The notes under the pieces: model-generated
Databases searched by the model: none
What the model saw: only the letters and a program-made list of their open reading frames with translations
Told to the model about the DNA's origin: nothing
Position numbers and translations under genes: made by a program
DNA from: Porphyra umbilicalis
Lineage: Eukaryota; Rhodophyta; Bangiophyceae; Bangiales; Bangiaceae
NCBI GenBank assembly: GCA_002049455.2
Contig: KV918801.1
Span: forward strand, 276,343 to 340,342
Direction: 5' to 3'
DNA: 64,000 nt
Shown here: piece after piece, positions 43,821 through 55,661 of the stretch
Layout of the letters: each line of letters opens with the position of its first letter
Position numbering within the stretch: position 1 is the first letter of the stretch

Positions 43821-45380
43821 ATCGTCAGAACAGTGGACACTTGAACGGGAGCCTGAACGGGAGTCCCGTTCAAGAAGCCCTTGAACGGGAGGTTTCCCGT
43901 CCAGGCGTCTGTGCTGTAACAAAGGCCTGAACGGGAGGAGTTCCCGTTCAGGAAAGCTGTGCCAGGCCCTGAACCATCTCGTTGATGATCCCGAGGTTAT
44001 GCAAGACTGTCGCGCTAATCCAAGCCAATGATATTCCTGTAATAGATTGCGAAGACGTAAACTGTCCAGGTCGGGGTCCTGCACGGGCCTGGATGCCTCT
44101 TGGCCACACACGCGCGGTGCACAAAAAGTGGACGCCAAGGCGTGTTCTCGGACCTGAGGTGCACGCGCGAGACCGCGGCCGCCGCTCCAGAACTTACCCT
44201 GAGTTGCTCTGTAAAGTCGATCGATGACCAAATATTTGTAAACTTTGTGAGACGACGAATGATGTCAAGCATGTATGGGAATGGCCGGCCAATCAAACTG
44301 AGCTATACCACACGTAGCCCTCGTGGTAGGTCGGATGTCTCCATGGAGAAAACGGACTTATCTTGTCGATTGGAGACGACTCAGAGTGACGGGCTAAAGC
44401 CTGTGATGACCTGACCCTCCACTACCGCGCCGCCGGCGAGCAAGACCGCTGCAGTCGTCATCCGAGATCGGTGCGCCCGTGCCGATCTCTCCCGGCTCTT
44501 GCTGTCGTGTACCAACGTCCCCCTCCCCAACTGGGCATCCCCCTACCATGCTGGGTCTTTGAGCAAGTCTTCCAACAGGTATGCTGTGCGCTGTTTGTGG
44601 TTGGTTCCTCTCCTGTTTATCGTTCGTCTGTCTGTCATTGCGTGTGTTTCATCGAGGTCATTGCACCGGATGTTGCGCAAGCGTACAGGGAGCCCTCGTT
44701 CACTGCCATCTGTGGTAGCTCGCATCTGACTCGTGCCTACATGTGCTACCGCCCATGCATGTTTTTCCCCTGCGTATCGTGTATGTCTTTCTCCCACTTC
44801 CTGATTGGATTTCTCTCTCCCCCCTCCTCCCTACGTCCGTCCCCCGCTTCCTGCCCCCTATCTCGTACGTCCCCTGTTTTGTTCCGTCGTATCGTTGCTC
44901 TTCTTTCTTAGTCTTCCCCTCTCTCGATATCTCGAGCTCTCGTTTGATGTGGGTTTGGATGGTACGGCATCTGTCGCGGTCTTTGTGCCTTGTTCTCGGT
45001 ACTACCTGCCGACTGGCTCCCGCACTTGTGTTGCTGCCGCCGTTAGTACATGGTCAGCTGTGATGGGTGCACTGTTTAGTTGTCCTTATGGCCGTAGTCC
45101 CAGCCGTAGTCCCTACAAACATAAAACAGAGCAGCATCAACGAGTGGTGTGCATGGGCCGCCAGGTACCTGTCATCGTCAAGAGATTAGCGCAATAATAA
45201 TCGACCCTGGTTAACAGGAGCATTAAGTGTGTGTCTCGCGATCTGCTAACGTCTGACCTGGAGATCAGGTCCGTGCACCTGAACAACGTTTGTAACAGGA
45301 GTTCCCTTGTTCAGGCGCCGTGCCGTAACAGGGGCCTGAACGGGATTTCCTCCCGTTCAGGATGACCATAGTTCTGACGA
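43821..45380 (+). mobile_element. Transposon copy A of a 3.1-kb palindrome
   Basis: The termini are inverted: ATCGTCAGAACAGTGGACAC at the left and, reading inward from 45380, TCGTCAGAACTATGGTCATC. Both termini carry several CCTGAACGGGA / TCCCGTTCAGG motifs, a candidate set of subterminal binding sites. Inside are frames such as 44471-44911 and 44100-44414, and candidate splice donors (CAACAG|gtatgc near 44580), so an intron-containing gene may be present, but no transposase motif is recognised. The copy abuts copy B at 45380/45381 with no base between them. Confidence 0.7.
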
Positions 45381-46941
45381 TCGTCAGAACTATGGTCATC
45401 CTGAACGGGAGGAAATCCCGTTCAGGCCCCTGTTACGGCACGGAGCCTGAACAAGGGAACTCCTGTTACAAACGTTGTTCAGGTGCACGGACCTGATCTC
45501 GAGGTCGGACATTACCAGATCGCGAGACACACCCTTAATACTCCTGTTTACCAGGGTCGATTATTACTGCGCTAATCTGTAGAAGATGACAGGTTACTGG
45601 CGGCCCATGCACACTGCTCGTTGATGCTGCTCTGCTTTATTTCTGGAGGGACTACGGATGGGACTACGGCCATGAGGACAACCAAACGGTGCACCCATCA
45701 TAGCTGACCATGTACCAACGGCGGCAGCAACACAAGTGCGGGAGCCAGTCGGCAGGTAGTACCGAGAACAAGGCACAAAGACCGCGACAGATGCCGTACC
45801 ATCCAAACCCACATCAAACGAGAGCTCGAGATATCGAGAGAGGGGAAGACTAAGAAAGAAGAGCAACGATACGACGGAACAAAACAGGGGACGTACGAGA
45901 TAGGGGGCAGGAAGCGGGGGACGGACGTAGGGAGGAGGGGGGAGAGAGAAATCCAATCAGGAAGTGGGAGAAAGACATACACGATACGCAGGGGAAAAAC
46001 ATGCATGGACGGTAGCACATGTAGGCACGAGTCAGATGCGAGCTACCACAGATGGCAGTGAACGAGGGCTCCCTGTACGGTAGTGCAACATCCGGTGCAA
46101 TGACCTCGATGGAAGACACGCAATGACAGACAAACGAACGATAGACAGGAGAGGATCCAACCACAAACAGCGCACAACATACCTGTTGGAAGACTGGCTC
46201 AAAGACCCAGCATGGTAGGGGGATGCCCAGTTGGGGAGGGGGACGTTGGTGCACGACAGCAAGAGCCGGGAGAGATCGACAAGGGCGCTCCGATCACGGA
46301 TGACGACTGCCGTGGTCTTGCCCGCCGGCGGCGCGGTGGTGGAGGGTCAGGTCATCGGAGGCTTTAGCCTGTCACTCTTGAGTTGTCTCGAAACGACCAG
46401 ATAAGTCCGTTTTTTCCATGGAGACGTCCGACCTACCACGAGGGCTACGTGTGGCATAGCTCACTTTTATTGGCCGGCCATTCTCTGATAAGCTTGACAT
46501 CATTCGTCGTCTCACGAAGTACATAAATCTTCGGTTATCGATCGACTTTACAGAGCAACTCGGGGTAAGTTCTGGAGCGGCGGCCGCGGTCTCGTGCGTG
46601 CACCTCAGGTCCGAGAACACGCCTTGGCGCCGACTTTTTGTGCAGCCCATCGTCGATGGCAAGAGGCATCCAGGCCCGTGCAGGACCCCGACCTGGACAG
46701 TTTACGTCTTCGCAATCCATTGCAGGGATATCATTGGCTTGGATTAGTGCGACAGTCTTGTATGACCTCGCGATCAGCCACGAGACGGTTCAGGGCCTGG
46801 CACAGCTGCCCTGAACGGGAACTCCTCCCGTTCAGGCCTTTGTTACAGCACAGACGCCTGGACGGGAAACCTCCCGTTCAAGGGCTTCTTGAACGGGACT
46901 CCCGTTCAGGCTCCCGTTCAAGTGTCCACTGTTCTGACGAT
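45381..46941 (-). mobile_element. Transposon copy B, inverted, of the 3.1-kb palindrome
   Basis: Reverse-complement counterpart of copy A over its full length, with substitutions throughout (for example, the proteins read from 44100-44414 and from 46372-46662 differ at many positions), so the copies have diverged independently. A consensus splice donor (gtaagt) follows GAGCAACTCGGG near 46565 in the plus orientation. The outer end reads TGTTCTGACGAT at 46930-46941. Confidence 0.7.
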
Positions 46942-47304
46942 GCCATGGAGTGTGGGCCGTCCTCCGCAGACGCGCGCCTGCCAGGCGGCCCGCCCGCCGG
47001 CTGCGGCAGTAGCTTGGCCCCGGCGGGGCGGGCCTGCCTCCTCAGCTCGGGCAGCTCGGCGTGTACATGTAGCCGCTGCCGAGATCGGTGAGGGCCCCTG
47101 GTCGTCGACTGCAGAGCGTCGCTTCCTGACGACTAAGCCCCCCACCCACTGCCCCGCGGATCGATCCACGGCGTGGGACGCGGCCGCCCAGGCGGCAAGT
47201 TGCTCACCCTGCTCGTTCCCGTGACGCTGCAGGCCACTCTCTCCTTCCCCTGCTTCCCGTCTTGGAAGGCGCACCTCCACGGCGGCGCTCCCATTCGCGC
47301 GGCC
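46942..47304. other. 5' flank of the Hint gene
   Basis: GC-rich sequence between the palindrome and the ATG at 47305. The Hint frame is open back to 47173 but without conserved residues. No promoter element is evident. Confidence 0.4.
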
Positions 47305-48546
47305 ATGGCGACACTCGGCGGTACCCGCCTGCAGCGCGGCGTTGTGGCAGTCATTGTCGCAGCCGTGGCCGTCGTGGCGATCGTACTAGGGTCGACGACG
47401 CCCGTTGGCGGTACGTCTCTCAGCATTGTCTTCCACGACGGCACGCCCGGCCCCATCGCCCGCGGTTTGAATGGTAGGCTGAGCCCCATTGGTCAGCCAG
47501 CGCCTTTCTTACCCGGCACGAGCACCTTGTTGCCGATTTGTGGCACATTCCTCGGCACCTCTTGTTGTGTGTCGGTGTGCAGGAGCAACGAGGACGGCAC
47601 CGAGATGGAGATCGCCTCGTGGGGGGCGCCTGCCTCTGGTGACCAGCTGAACATCCCCGTGGAATCGAGCGACTGTCCGCTGGCGTTTGGTCGGGCGTCC
47701 GTGGACTTTGGAGGCAAGTCAGTGGTCGGCAACTCGCACTTCCAACGGTATGTGTCTGTGTATGCGAGGTCGGCGGCCTCACTACCCGCCTGCGCTGCAA
47801 GCGGCGTTACTTGGGTGGTTGGCGCTGACTCGTCGGGGCAGCTCCTGATCGCAGCCACGCCGGGGGCGGGATCAGCGCCGCCGCCGTCATCGGACGAGTC
47901 ATCACCGAGCGCCGAGCTTCCCACCGACGGGACGATCACTGTCGAAGGTCCCAATGACGGTGAGTCTGAAGAGGGTACCACCTTGGGTACCCCCGTTGGC
48001 AACGGAGAGTGTTTCCCCGCCGCCGCACCCGTACGGCTGTCCGACGGGCGCACCGTGGCCGTGGCGGACGTGGCGCGGGGCGATCTGGCAGCTGTCACCC
48101 ACACGGTCGCCAGCGACGTGTACGCGTGGTCTCACCGCTCCCCGGGGGGTGACCACCCCTACGTGGCGCTGTCAACTACAGGGGGGGGGGTGCTCGAGGC
48201 CTCATCGGGGCATCTTGTGTACGTCGCCAGCGACGGCCACGGCGGCGACAAGCACGGGTCTCGGTTGGTGCCTGCGGGGGACATCACCCCCGGTATGCAC
48301 CTCGTCACTGCCGACGGCACCGCTGATCGTGTCGTGGCCGTGGCGGGGGTGGTGCGGGCGGGCAAGTACGCGCCCCATACGCTGCATGGGGACCTGGTGG
48401 TGGCCGGCTTCCGCGTGTCGTCCTACACCACCGCCATGCACCCGGTGGTGGCACACGCGCTGCTCGCACCTGCGCGAGCGGCGTACGCGGTCGGGTGGGA
48501 CTTGCTTGGGGGGTGGCTGGACGAGGGCGCTCCGTGGGTGGCCTGA
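47305..48546 (+). CDS. Secreted protein with C-terminal Hint (hedgehog-type autoprocessing) domain
   Basis: The ATG at 47305 (context GCGGCCATGGCG) gives 413 residues. Residues 12-30 are strongly hydrophobic, a signal peptide or membrane anchor. The following ectodomain (about 31-180) has six Cys, including TSCCVSVC. A Ser/Pro/Glu-rich linker leads to Cys236 in GECF, the expected catalytic Cys of a Hint domain. The domain then shows LSDGRTVAVADVARGDL, a block-B-like SSGHLVYV with His303, DGTADRVVAV, GKYAPHTLHGDLVV and MHPVVAHALLAP, the last close to the end of hedgehog Hog domains. Differences from hedgehog: Ser instead of Thr in the TxxH motif, and Ser where hedgehog has the second Cys (SSY). 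Hint domains cleave themselves from the N-terminal part by N-S acyl shift; here the ectodomain would be released or tethered at the cell surface. There are no introns, and the stop is TGA. Confidence 0.88.
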   Translation: MATLGGTRLQRGVVAVIVAAVAVVAIVLGSTTPVGGTSLSIVFHDGTPGPIARGLNGRLSPIGQPAPFLPGTSTLLPICGTFLGTSCCVSVCRSNEDGTEMEIASWGAPASGDQLNIPVESSDCPLAFGRASVDFGGKSVVGNSHFQRYVSVYARSAASLPACAASGVTWVVGADSSGQLLIAATPGAGSAPPPSSDESSPSAELPTDGTITVEGPNDGESEEGTTLGTPVGNGECFPAAAPVRLSDGRTVAVADVARGDLAAVTHTVASDVYAWSHRSPGGDHPYVALSTTGGGVLEASSGHLVYVASDGHGGDKHGSRLVPAGDITPGMHLVTADGTADRVVAVAGVVRAGKYAPHTLHGDLVVAGFRVSSYTTAMHPVVAHALLAPARAAYAVGWDLLGGWLDEGAPWVA

Positions 48547-51040
48547 ACGGCGAGAACGGAGGGTGTCGGCCCTACAGGAATAGAACCGCGACAAAACCGC
48601 GGTCCGTGGCCCCGGAGAAGGACCTTGAGCCCAAGTCGAAACCGCGATAAAACCGCGATCTGCCGGACTTTGATTGGCCCACAATCGCCCTCAGCTGGAC
48701 CCTGCGAAGATGAGGAGTAGGTCCGTCGACCATGCATACCGGGGGTGCGTCGAATGATGTGACATTTGGATTTTCAAAAATACGAATAGCTATGATTGTG
48801 ACGCGCCCATACCTCAAGCGGCACATGGAAAAAACAAGCAGCGCCTCTTCTATTTGTTTCTCCGATGGCAGTGACACAGCGATGCACACCCCGCTCTGAT
48901 GATTTTCTTCTTTTTTTCCGATGCATTATCCCTTGAAATCCCTCCGAATGCGTGCAATCGTGACGCGGGTGGGGGGGGGCATGGTGCTAGTGCGTCCGGA
49001 CCAAGCGGGCCAGATCGGCGGGCGGCACAGCAAGCACTGAAGGCGTGGTAGGAAGCACGCAAGGGGCGGCAAAACCTCGACGAGGCTACGGTCTGCTCTT
49101 GGCGCGGCAAACGAAACAGTCGAAGGACGATAAGTGATGTTGAAATTCCCTAGACTTTAGTCTAGGGTACTTATCAACATGCGCATGGGGTCACACACAT
49201 AACTTTTTTTTTTCTCCAGTGCACGCGCGGGAGTACTTGCGGTTGGCCCCGTGTGCACACCTTTTCGGGCGGTACGCAGTGTATCGATCACTGCTGCGGG
49301 TCCTTTGGGCATGGTTCGGTGCGCAACATGCGTCCAGCACTTTCTGTAGCTTTTCTCGTTTGTAGCATGTCAGCCGCGGTCATACGGACGCCGTACGTCG
49401 CTATTCGTAGGATGTCCTGGTCAGTTGCCTCAGAATGAGGGTGGTGCGTTCAGACCCCCGGAAACGTCGATCTGGTCAGACGCGTGGACTGTATTTTGTG
49501 GTTAAGTCCGGCGATGGCGCTCCACGGGACAACCAAGGCACACTCTGTTCGAATTTTCAAGCAGACGCTCGCGACCCGTCGTCCTGGAGGAGAGGGCTCC
49601 CGGACGGCCGGCGGGAGCTGCCGACGGCCGCACCACCGCTGTCGTCGGGGTCATCACCGCGGCGGCCGCACACGCCCGACACACCCCCCGCACGCGCGTC
49701 GGTGCGCGACCGCCCGCGACCAACACAGCCGGCGCGCGGTCGGCCGTCGCGCCGACGAGGCGACCAGCCCCACCCACCCCCCCGCGCGCGCGTGTGGGTG
49801 TCCCCGCCGGCGGCCGCAGACGGCGGCCCCGCCCGTTGTGGTGCCCCCCCACTCCTCGCCCCCGCCACTGTCTGACGGGGGACGAGCTCCGCCGCCGTTG
49901 GGAGCGAGGAAGGGCGCCGGCAGCGCCACCGCCGCCTCCCCTGCCGCGGCTGCCGCCGCTGTCGCGCCCGCCATCGCCGCGACTGCGACGGGTGGTGGCT
50001 GCGACGGCGGCGACGGCGGCGGCGGGCTGTGGTCCATGGCCCCACCGTCGCCGCTGCCGCCGCTAGCAGGCGTGCGCACCGCCGCCGACGCGCCGGCGGG
50101 AGGCGGCGGCGCGGAGCTTGACGGCGGCCTGCTTGCTGCAGCGGCGGCGGCGCCCAACTGCTGCGGCCGTGGCGACCGGGACGGGTGCGACGGCAGGCCG
50201 GCGGCGGTGTGCACGTCTGGAGGTGCGAGGGTATTCGTCTGCTTGTGGCTGGGGGGGGGAGGCGCGGCGGTGACGGCGGCGGCGTGGATGGCGGCGGCGG
50301 CGGTGCTTGTTGGCGGTGGCTTGTTTGCCGAGGATGCGCGGCCGCGCGAGGGGGGTGGTTCGCGTGGGCTGGTCGTCGGCGGCTGCTTCGCACGTTGTAA
50401 ACAAGTCCAGGGTATTTCCGCGAACGCGTTTTCAGTCTGGTTTCGCAAGTAGCATCACGACTGTGGTAGACTTGGCGAAGTGACGGTCACTTCGCGCTCT
50501 GCAGCTTGCTGTGCCACGGCCTCCTCGTTGCCTGGGTGGCCCACCGGCAGCGCCTGGAGGCTCGGCGTGTCAGGCTGCAACCGCTCACGCGTCCCGGCAA
50601 CGCTCGAGGGGGGTCAGTATCCGTCACCCAACAGGCACGCTCCTCGTCACCCGCGTCACCCGCGCCCCGCTGGCTACGACCGCCCGCTCGGTCGCACGCC
50701 GACTGCGCGCCGTGAGCACCACTGGCAAGCCTGTTGCCCCATTGAGCAACCACCGGTGCCGGGGCATCTCTGCGGCCGCCACGCTCCCTCCTCGGCTGTG
50801 TCTACACGCCGGCTCTCTCGTCTCGTGCTCCTCTTCCCCTCTGTTGTGGCCACTCCCGCTCCCGCCTTCCCGCATCTGCATTCGTTTGCCTATCTTGCCC
50901 AATCTCAGTTCCGACAGCACTCCTCCGACTCGGCCGCCTCCATCGTCTCTGTCCCCTCCCGATTGTCCATCACCACCTTGCCCTGCACTCTAGTCCTTGT
51001 CTGCCAGACCCCGCCCCTTCCTGCTGCTCGCCGTCGCAGC
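48547..51040. other. intergenic; low-complexity block at 49600-50400
   Basis: 48580-48660 holds repeated AACCGCGAYAAAACCGCG units. 49600-50400 is GC-rich, open on both strands (Ala/Pro/Arg-rich translations) and without domains. 50480-51040 is the 5' flank of the next gene; its frame is open but not gene-like. Confidence 0.45.
49137..49180. repeat. Perfect hairpin with outer stem
   Basis: CCCTAGACT-TT-AGTCTAGGG (49148-49167) is a 9-bp perfect stem with a 2-base loop, inside an outer ATGTTGA / TCAACAT pair. It could be a cruciform, a small foldback repeat or an RNA 3'-end structure. Confidence 0.5.
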
Positions 51041-52299
51041 ATGACGGAAACCACAGCGGCGGCGTCGGCCCTGCGTGCCGTCCTGGACCCGCCCCCTCCC
51101 CCCAGCGACGCGCACCTCGCGGGCGCCGTTGCGTCCCTGACCGCCCTTCGGTCGCTCCTCGAATCCCGCCGCACCGTGTCGTCGCGGGTCGCCCAACTCA
51201 GCGCCGCGGTGGAGGCGGCGGGTCGCGACACGGCGCGGCGGGTCGAGGGCGTGGACGGGCGGGTGGTGGAGGTCAAACTTGCAAGTGTATTGGCCATGGA
51301 GGAGCGGGACCAGGTCGCCCACGAGCTCGCCGCCTTGGAGCGGCAGCTGGCGGCCACGGAGGAAGGGTCTGCTAGCAAGGGCAGGCGGCGGCGGTGGGGT
51401 GCATCGGCGCCGTATGGGGTACGCTTCGAGGGGCAGGGGGGGGGGGGTGGGGGGGCTCTGTGGGCTTGGTTGCGTTGCTGCCTTATGGGAGAGGGTGGCT
51501 GTGTGTGCCGCACTACCGCCGTGTTTCTGGCTGCGACCACCAGCTGACCGAGTTGGCACGTTATTGGAACCTTGCTCTGGGTGTCCTTTGTGTGCTGGTT
51601 TTGATCGTACTGTTCCGCTCGGTCGCGAGGACCGTGTGCAGCAGAAGACGGGCGCGGCTGGAGCGGACGAAGGCGCGCGTGATGGGTCAGGCGAAGACGA
51701 GGACATGGTACGGGCGAGCATGGTGGTCGTCCTGGGCGCATCTTTGGGAGAGCGGATGAGGCAGGTCGCGGCCTTTTTCTTTGACTTGTTTCACCGTCGA
51801 TGCTGTGTGCACAATTGGCTTTGAGGCAACCACCCGCATGCACTATTGCGCCACATGTACGCATCATGGGAGCCCCTTGCTACGCTTACCATTGTGTTGA
51901 AACATACTGACACGGCCGGCCGCCCTTGTATCCATACTCTTCATGTTGCTCGGCGCTGTTATGCACACAGGGCGCACAGCTGGATCATCAAGCCGAATCT
52001 ACCATGCGGTTATTGGCCGACATTGAGAGTATGCACCTTGCCTCTCCCTTGGCCTTGCTCGCCCCAGCGTTTGTGCCTTTGGGACGTAGGAGTTCGCACA
52101 ACTCTGGTTGTTTGAGTTCAGTACCACTCACGCGCACCCCTCGCCGCTTTTCTTAGCGTCTTCCTCACCATCACCATTCTCTGCTGCCCGAGCAGAGGAG
52201 CTGCTGGCTGCCACCGAGGACGTGACCTCCATCTCTGCTTCGCGGACCGCATGGCGGCGGCGGCAAGCGTCCGAATCAACGAGCTCGCAGCGGGCTTAG
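51041..52299 (+). CDS. Coiled-coil protein, four-exon gene model
   Basis: ATG at 51041 opens an exon encoding a helix-rich segment with heptad pattern (LESRRTVSSRVAQLSAAVEA; ALERQLAATEE). I propose exons 51041-51418, 51642-51707, 51971-52028 and 52196-52299, all with GT donors and AG acceptors (donors gtacgc, gtacgg, gtatgc) and matching phases, giving 201 residues ending QRA. The joins restore a continuous coiled coil: exon 3 (AESTMRLLADIE) to exon 4 (KELLAATEDVTS). An alternative exon beginning at about 51546 would add a hydrophobic segment (LGVLCVLVLIVLF). The gene converges on eIF2-gamma. I do not recognise the protein; exon 1 is better supported than the rest. Confidence 0.55.
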
Positions 52300-52752
52300 T
52301 GCGTTGGGGCGGCCGCCAGGCTGTGGTGAGGAACCGGACCGCGCGACGCGTGTGCGACTCGTCCCTGTGATGGGCCATTGAACGCGTGACGCGTCGACGG
52401 GCAGCGTCGCCGCGGAGTGTGCGGTTCTTTTGGTGTGCACGGTCTGCCGCACTGCATGTTGTTGCGCGCTATTCGTGGCGGTGCTGGTACGCATGCCTGT
52501 CACTCTGGAAGGAGGGTTGGCGGCTGCGACGCATGCGACCCGAAACTATGAGCCTCGTCTGAACAATGGTGGGTTGCAAGATTGCTGTGCACCAGCGCCT
52601 GCGCAAAAGAAACACGGACGACTCGCGTTTCCCATCCGTCTGAGCCCTGTCGGTGTGTGCTGCCGACAGCCGCCTTCCCATACGCCTCCCCCCACTTCGA
52701 ACCCCCCCCCCTCCCGATTACCCTACCCCTCGCAAACCGAATGCGCGCAAAC
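52300..52752. other. intergenic between convergent genes
   Basis: 3' flanks of the coiled-coil gene and of eIF2-gamma; only short frames. Confidence 0.5.
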
Positions 52753-54147
52753 CTACTCCTCGAGCGCCTGCACATCGAGCGCCTTGCCTGCCCGAATTTG
52801 CCCCCACCCAATGAGCCGCCAATGCTTCTCCACCCGCCTCGACAGCGCAATCTTCTCACCCACCTCGGTGCACACTGGAACGGTGAGGGAGAGCTTGGTG
52901 AGGTCGCCCTTGACAGCTACGACGCGACCGCCCGTGCTCGTGCTGCCAATGTTGACCATCAGCACCTCGCCTCGGACGAGCTTGCTGACCTTGGCCTGCT
53001 TTGAGTCCCCCTCCGTCTTCATCCCCAGCAGCCGCCGGAGCAAAAAGTAGTTGACCTCCAGCTCCGCGTACACGTCGGGGAGCTTACCAACGGCGCCAAG
53101 AACCTGCCCGACGAGCCGGTCCGCGCGAGTCAGCGTAGGGTCAATCTTGGTGCCGACGCCAATGAGGCCCCCCGGCACAGCGTACATCAGCTCATTCTGT
53201 TCTGCGTGCATACTGCGGATGATGGAAACGATAGGTCTGCAGGCGACCGCCCCCGAATCCTCCTTGTACACAATGCCGGGGCGCACCTCGATGCGGTCGC
53301 CCACCCGCAGCACGCCCTGCATGATGGATCCCCCAGCGACGCCGCCCTTGAGTGCCGCCACCTCCTCGCCTGGCTTGTTGACGTCAAAGGAGCGGATGAC
53401 AATCATGCGGGGGGAGCTGATAAAGTCGCGCCGCGGCACCGGCACCTTGGTAATCAGATACTCAACGACAACATCAATGTTGTACTTGAGCTGCGCGCTG
53501 ATGGGCACCACCGGCGCCGTCTCGGCGACAGTGTTCTTCACAAACGCCTGGATCTCGCCCCACTGCGCCTCCGCGGCGCCCTCCTTCACCAGGTCAATCT
53601 TGTTTTGAAGGATAATGAGGTTCCGCAGCTTCATGATCTCCACCGCCGCAAGGTGCTCGGACGTCTGCGGCTGAGGGCACGCCTCGTTGCCCGCAATCAG
53701 CAGCAACGCCGCGTCCATCACCGCTGCGCCGTTGAGCATGGTGGCCATGAGAATGTCGTGGCCGGGGCAGTCCACAAAACTCACGTGCCGCATCAGCTTC
53801 ATGCGGGCAGAGCAACCCGGCGCCTCGCATGGCGGCGCGTCCTCCTTGGACGACCCAAACGCGCGGTAGCACGACGGCCGCGGGCACCCCGGGTCGGTGC
53901 ACTTGTACAGTTTGGCGTTGGCATAGCCGAGCTTGATGGTAATGTTCCGCTCCAGCTCGGGCTTGAATCGCACGGTCTGCACGCCCGAGATGGCCTTGAC
54001 GACTGTGGACTTGCCGTGGGCGACGTGGCCAATGGTACCAATGTTGATCGTCGCCTGCCGGGAGATGACCGCAGGGCTCAGCGGCGTCAGGATGGTGACG
54101 TCCAGTGCAGACAGGTCCTGCTTCGCTAGGCCCCTGGTTTCCGCCAT
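52753..54147 (-). CDS. EIF2S3: Translation initiation factor eIF2 subunit gamma
   Basis: 464 residues from the ATG at 54147 (the frame is open 72 codons further up but without conserved sequence); family length is about 460-475. The GTPase motifs are intact: G1 GHVAHGKST (40-48), switch region with [14 protein letters not shown] (65-78), G3 DCPGH (126-130), G4 NKID (182-185) and G5 SAQ (217-219). The eIF2-gamma-specific zinc-ribbon-like insert is present (Cys 83, 88, 93, 107, 112), as are domain II ([18 protein letters not shown]) and domain III ([36 protein letters not shown]). In the cytosol it binds GTP and initiator Met-tRNA within the eIF2 ternary complex and delivers it to the 40S subunit. 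It is intronless here and ends in TAG, which shows that TAG is a normal stop in this genome. Confidence 0.97.
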   Translation of the reverse strand: MAETRGLAKQDLSALDVTILTPLSPAVISRQATINIGTIGHVAHGKSTVVKAISGVQTVRFKPELERNITIKLGYANAKLYKCTDPGCPRPSCYRAFGSSKEDAPPCEAPGCSARMKLMRHVSFVDCPGHDILMATMLNGAAVMDAALLLIAGNEACPQPQTSEHLAAVEIMKLRNLIILQNKIDLVKEGAAEAQWGEIQAFVKNTVAETAPVVPISAQLKYNIDVVVEYLITKVPVPRRDFISSPRMIVIRSFDVNKPGEEVAALKGGVAGGSIMQGVLRVGDRIEVRPGIVYKEDSGAVACRPIVSIIRSMHAEQNELMYAVPGGLIGVGTKIDPTLTRADRLVGQVLGAVGKLPDVYAELEVNYFLLRRLLGMKTEGDSKQAKVSKLVRGEVLMVNIGSTSTGGRVVAVKGDLTKLSLTVPVCTEVGEKIALSRRVEKHWRLIGWGQIRAGKALDVQALEE

Positions 54148-55661
54148 GGTTGCAACAGGTGGGGCGTGCAGAAAAAGACTGGTGCAGGAGGAAAAGAGAA
54201 GCGGCTGAGAAAGAGGGTGGCGGAAGAAGAGCTCACACAGACGTTCGTCAGCTACAACTGCCGCGTCCGTCGTAGCGCGAGAGGTGCGGAATGGCAAGTG
54301 TCGACGGAGCGTGACGTGCGCACGGGGACGGGCAGCGACACCGGCGGGTGCGCCGCCGTGCACCGTGGAGCATCGACTTGAGAGTCTTCGATGAAATTAT
54401 ACAAGAAATTTCAGTGGGCTGTCAGTATTTACGAATCCATCTCATGAAGTCACCAGAGTCCTGGTTGTGATCAGGCCTCACTTAGAGTATTTTAGAGAGG
54501 TATTTACTTGAGTAAAAAGTTTGGGTATGTGCTCGTACATACTCTCGTTGTTTTCTGTTTTGTGTTCGTTCAATATACACACTGTCATTCCCTAAAAGTG
54601 TATCTCACAATTTAAGACGGATAGAAAAATTATTGCTGAGGACTGAGGGCGGAGCCACCAACGTGCCGTTTGGGACACTCGAATGGTTAAATGAAAGTGC
54701 CACGTGAGCGCATCTGATTGGGTCCGCGACGGCGTTCGACGGACGAGCAAAGATCCGCAATGGAGTTAGGCAGAACGGGGGCTACTAACAGCGAAAGAGG
54801 AACACATTGGACGGATCATCGGTGAACATGCGAACAGGGTCGGTGAAAGACTGCCGGTCGCAATCCATTCGCTCTTGATTCCATAGTACGCCACATGTCG
54901 GAAAGAAGGCCGCCGGCTGCGATTCCGCCGCGATCGACGCGCAGACCGGCACCGATCGTGTGATTGAAGGGGACACGTTCGTAGTTGACATGGCCAATAT
55001 GGCCCGAAAACCCGGTCGTCGGCGCGATCGTCGTGCCACGACTGTGTCCACCACGTGCCAAGTCTGGCGTCCAAGAGGCTCTGGCGCAGTCTGGCACAAT
55101 CTGGCGCCTGACGGGGGTCCCTCCTGCGGCCCGAGGGCTCCAACGTTGAGGTGCGCGTGTGCTGGTGGTCCATGCCCGCGACGGGATGCCCGAGCGGGGG
55201 TGTTGCACCGCTGTGATTGAGGCCCAGTTCCACGCGAGAGAGGCCCCACGGCGACCCCCACAGGCACCAAAACGAGCCGTGGCAGTGCCTCGATGGTAGT
55301 CAAATGTCACCGGCAGACGGTATTGTTTTACTTCCCCTGGGAGGCACGCGTCAGCCGTCCAGGAACCGTGCACGCGGATGGTGCAGCGATTGACTGTTTT
55401 CTATTTGTGGTCAACGTGCACGTGGCGCCTGTCGGGGTGCTAGTCAGCTGAGGTTGAAGTCGGCATGACGCACGCACGTGCTGTCGGCGCCGGTCGGTGT
55501 AGGGGTGCTCCATCCGTTGTGGTCTGGCACCGATATGTCCAGGAGAGCTCCACTACCCACCCGCCTTTGTCGCCGCGCGCGTCTCCCCCCCCCCCCCACC
55601 TCCACCCCCTCCTCCGACGTCCACGCACACGCGGCGCCGCGTACGCGCCGGCGCACGGCGT
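54148..55661. other. 5' flank of eIF2-gamma and intergenic DNA
   Basis: 54148-54370 is the likely 5' leader and proximal promoter of eIF2-gamma on the minus strand. 54380-54640 is the most AT-rich stretch in this part of the window. 54760-55660 has short frames only; an upstream exon of the Ala-rich gene may lie near its right end. Confidence 0.45.

Noticed and set aside
43821-46941. Palindrome as a sequencing fold-back artefact
   Set aside because: The two arms differ by many substitutions spread along their length; a fold-back read would give near-identical arms.
49484-50452. Ala/Gly-rich ORFs on both strands near 50 kb
   Set aside because: Same reason: composition-driven open frames with no conserved motif in either direction.
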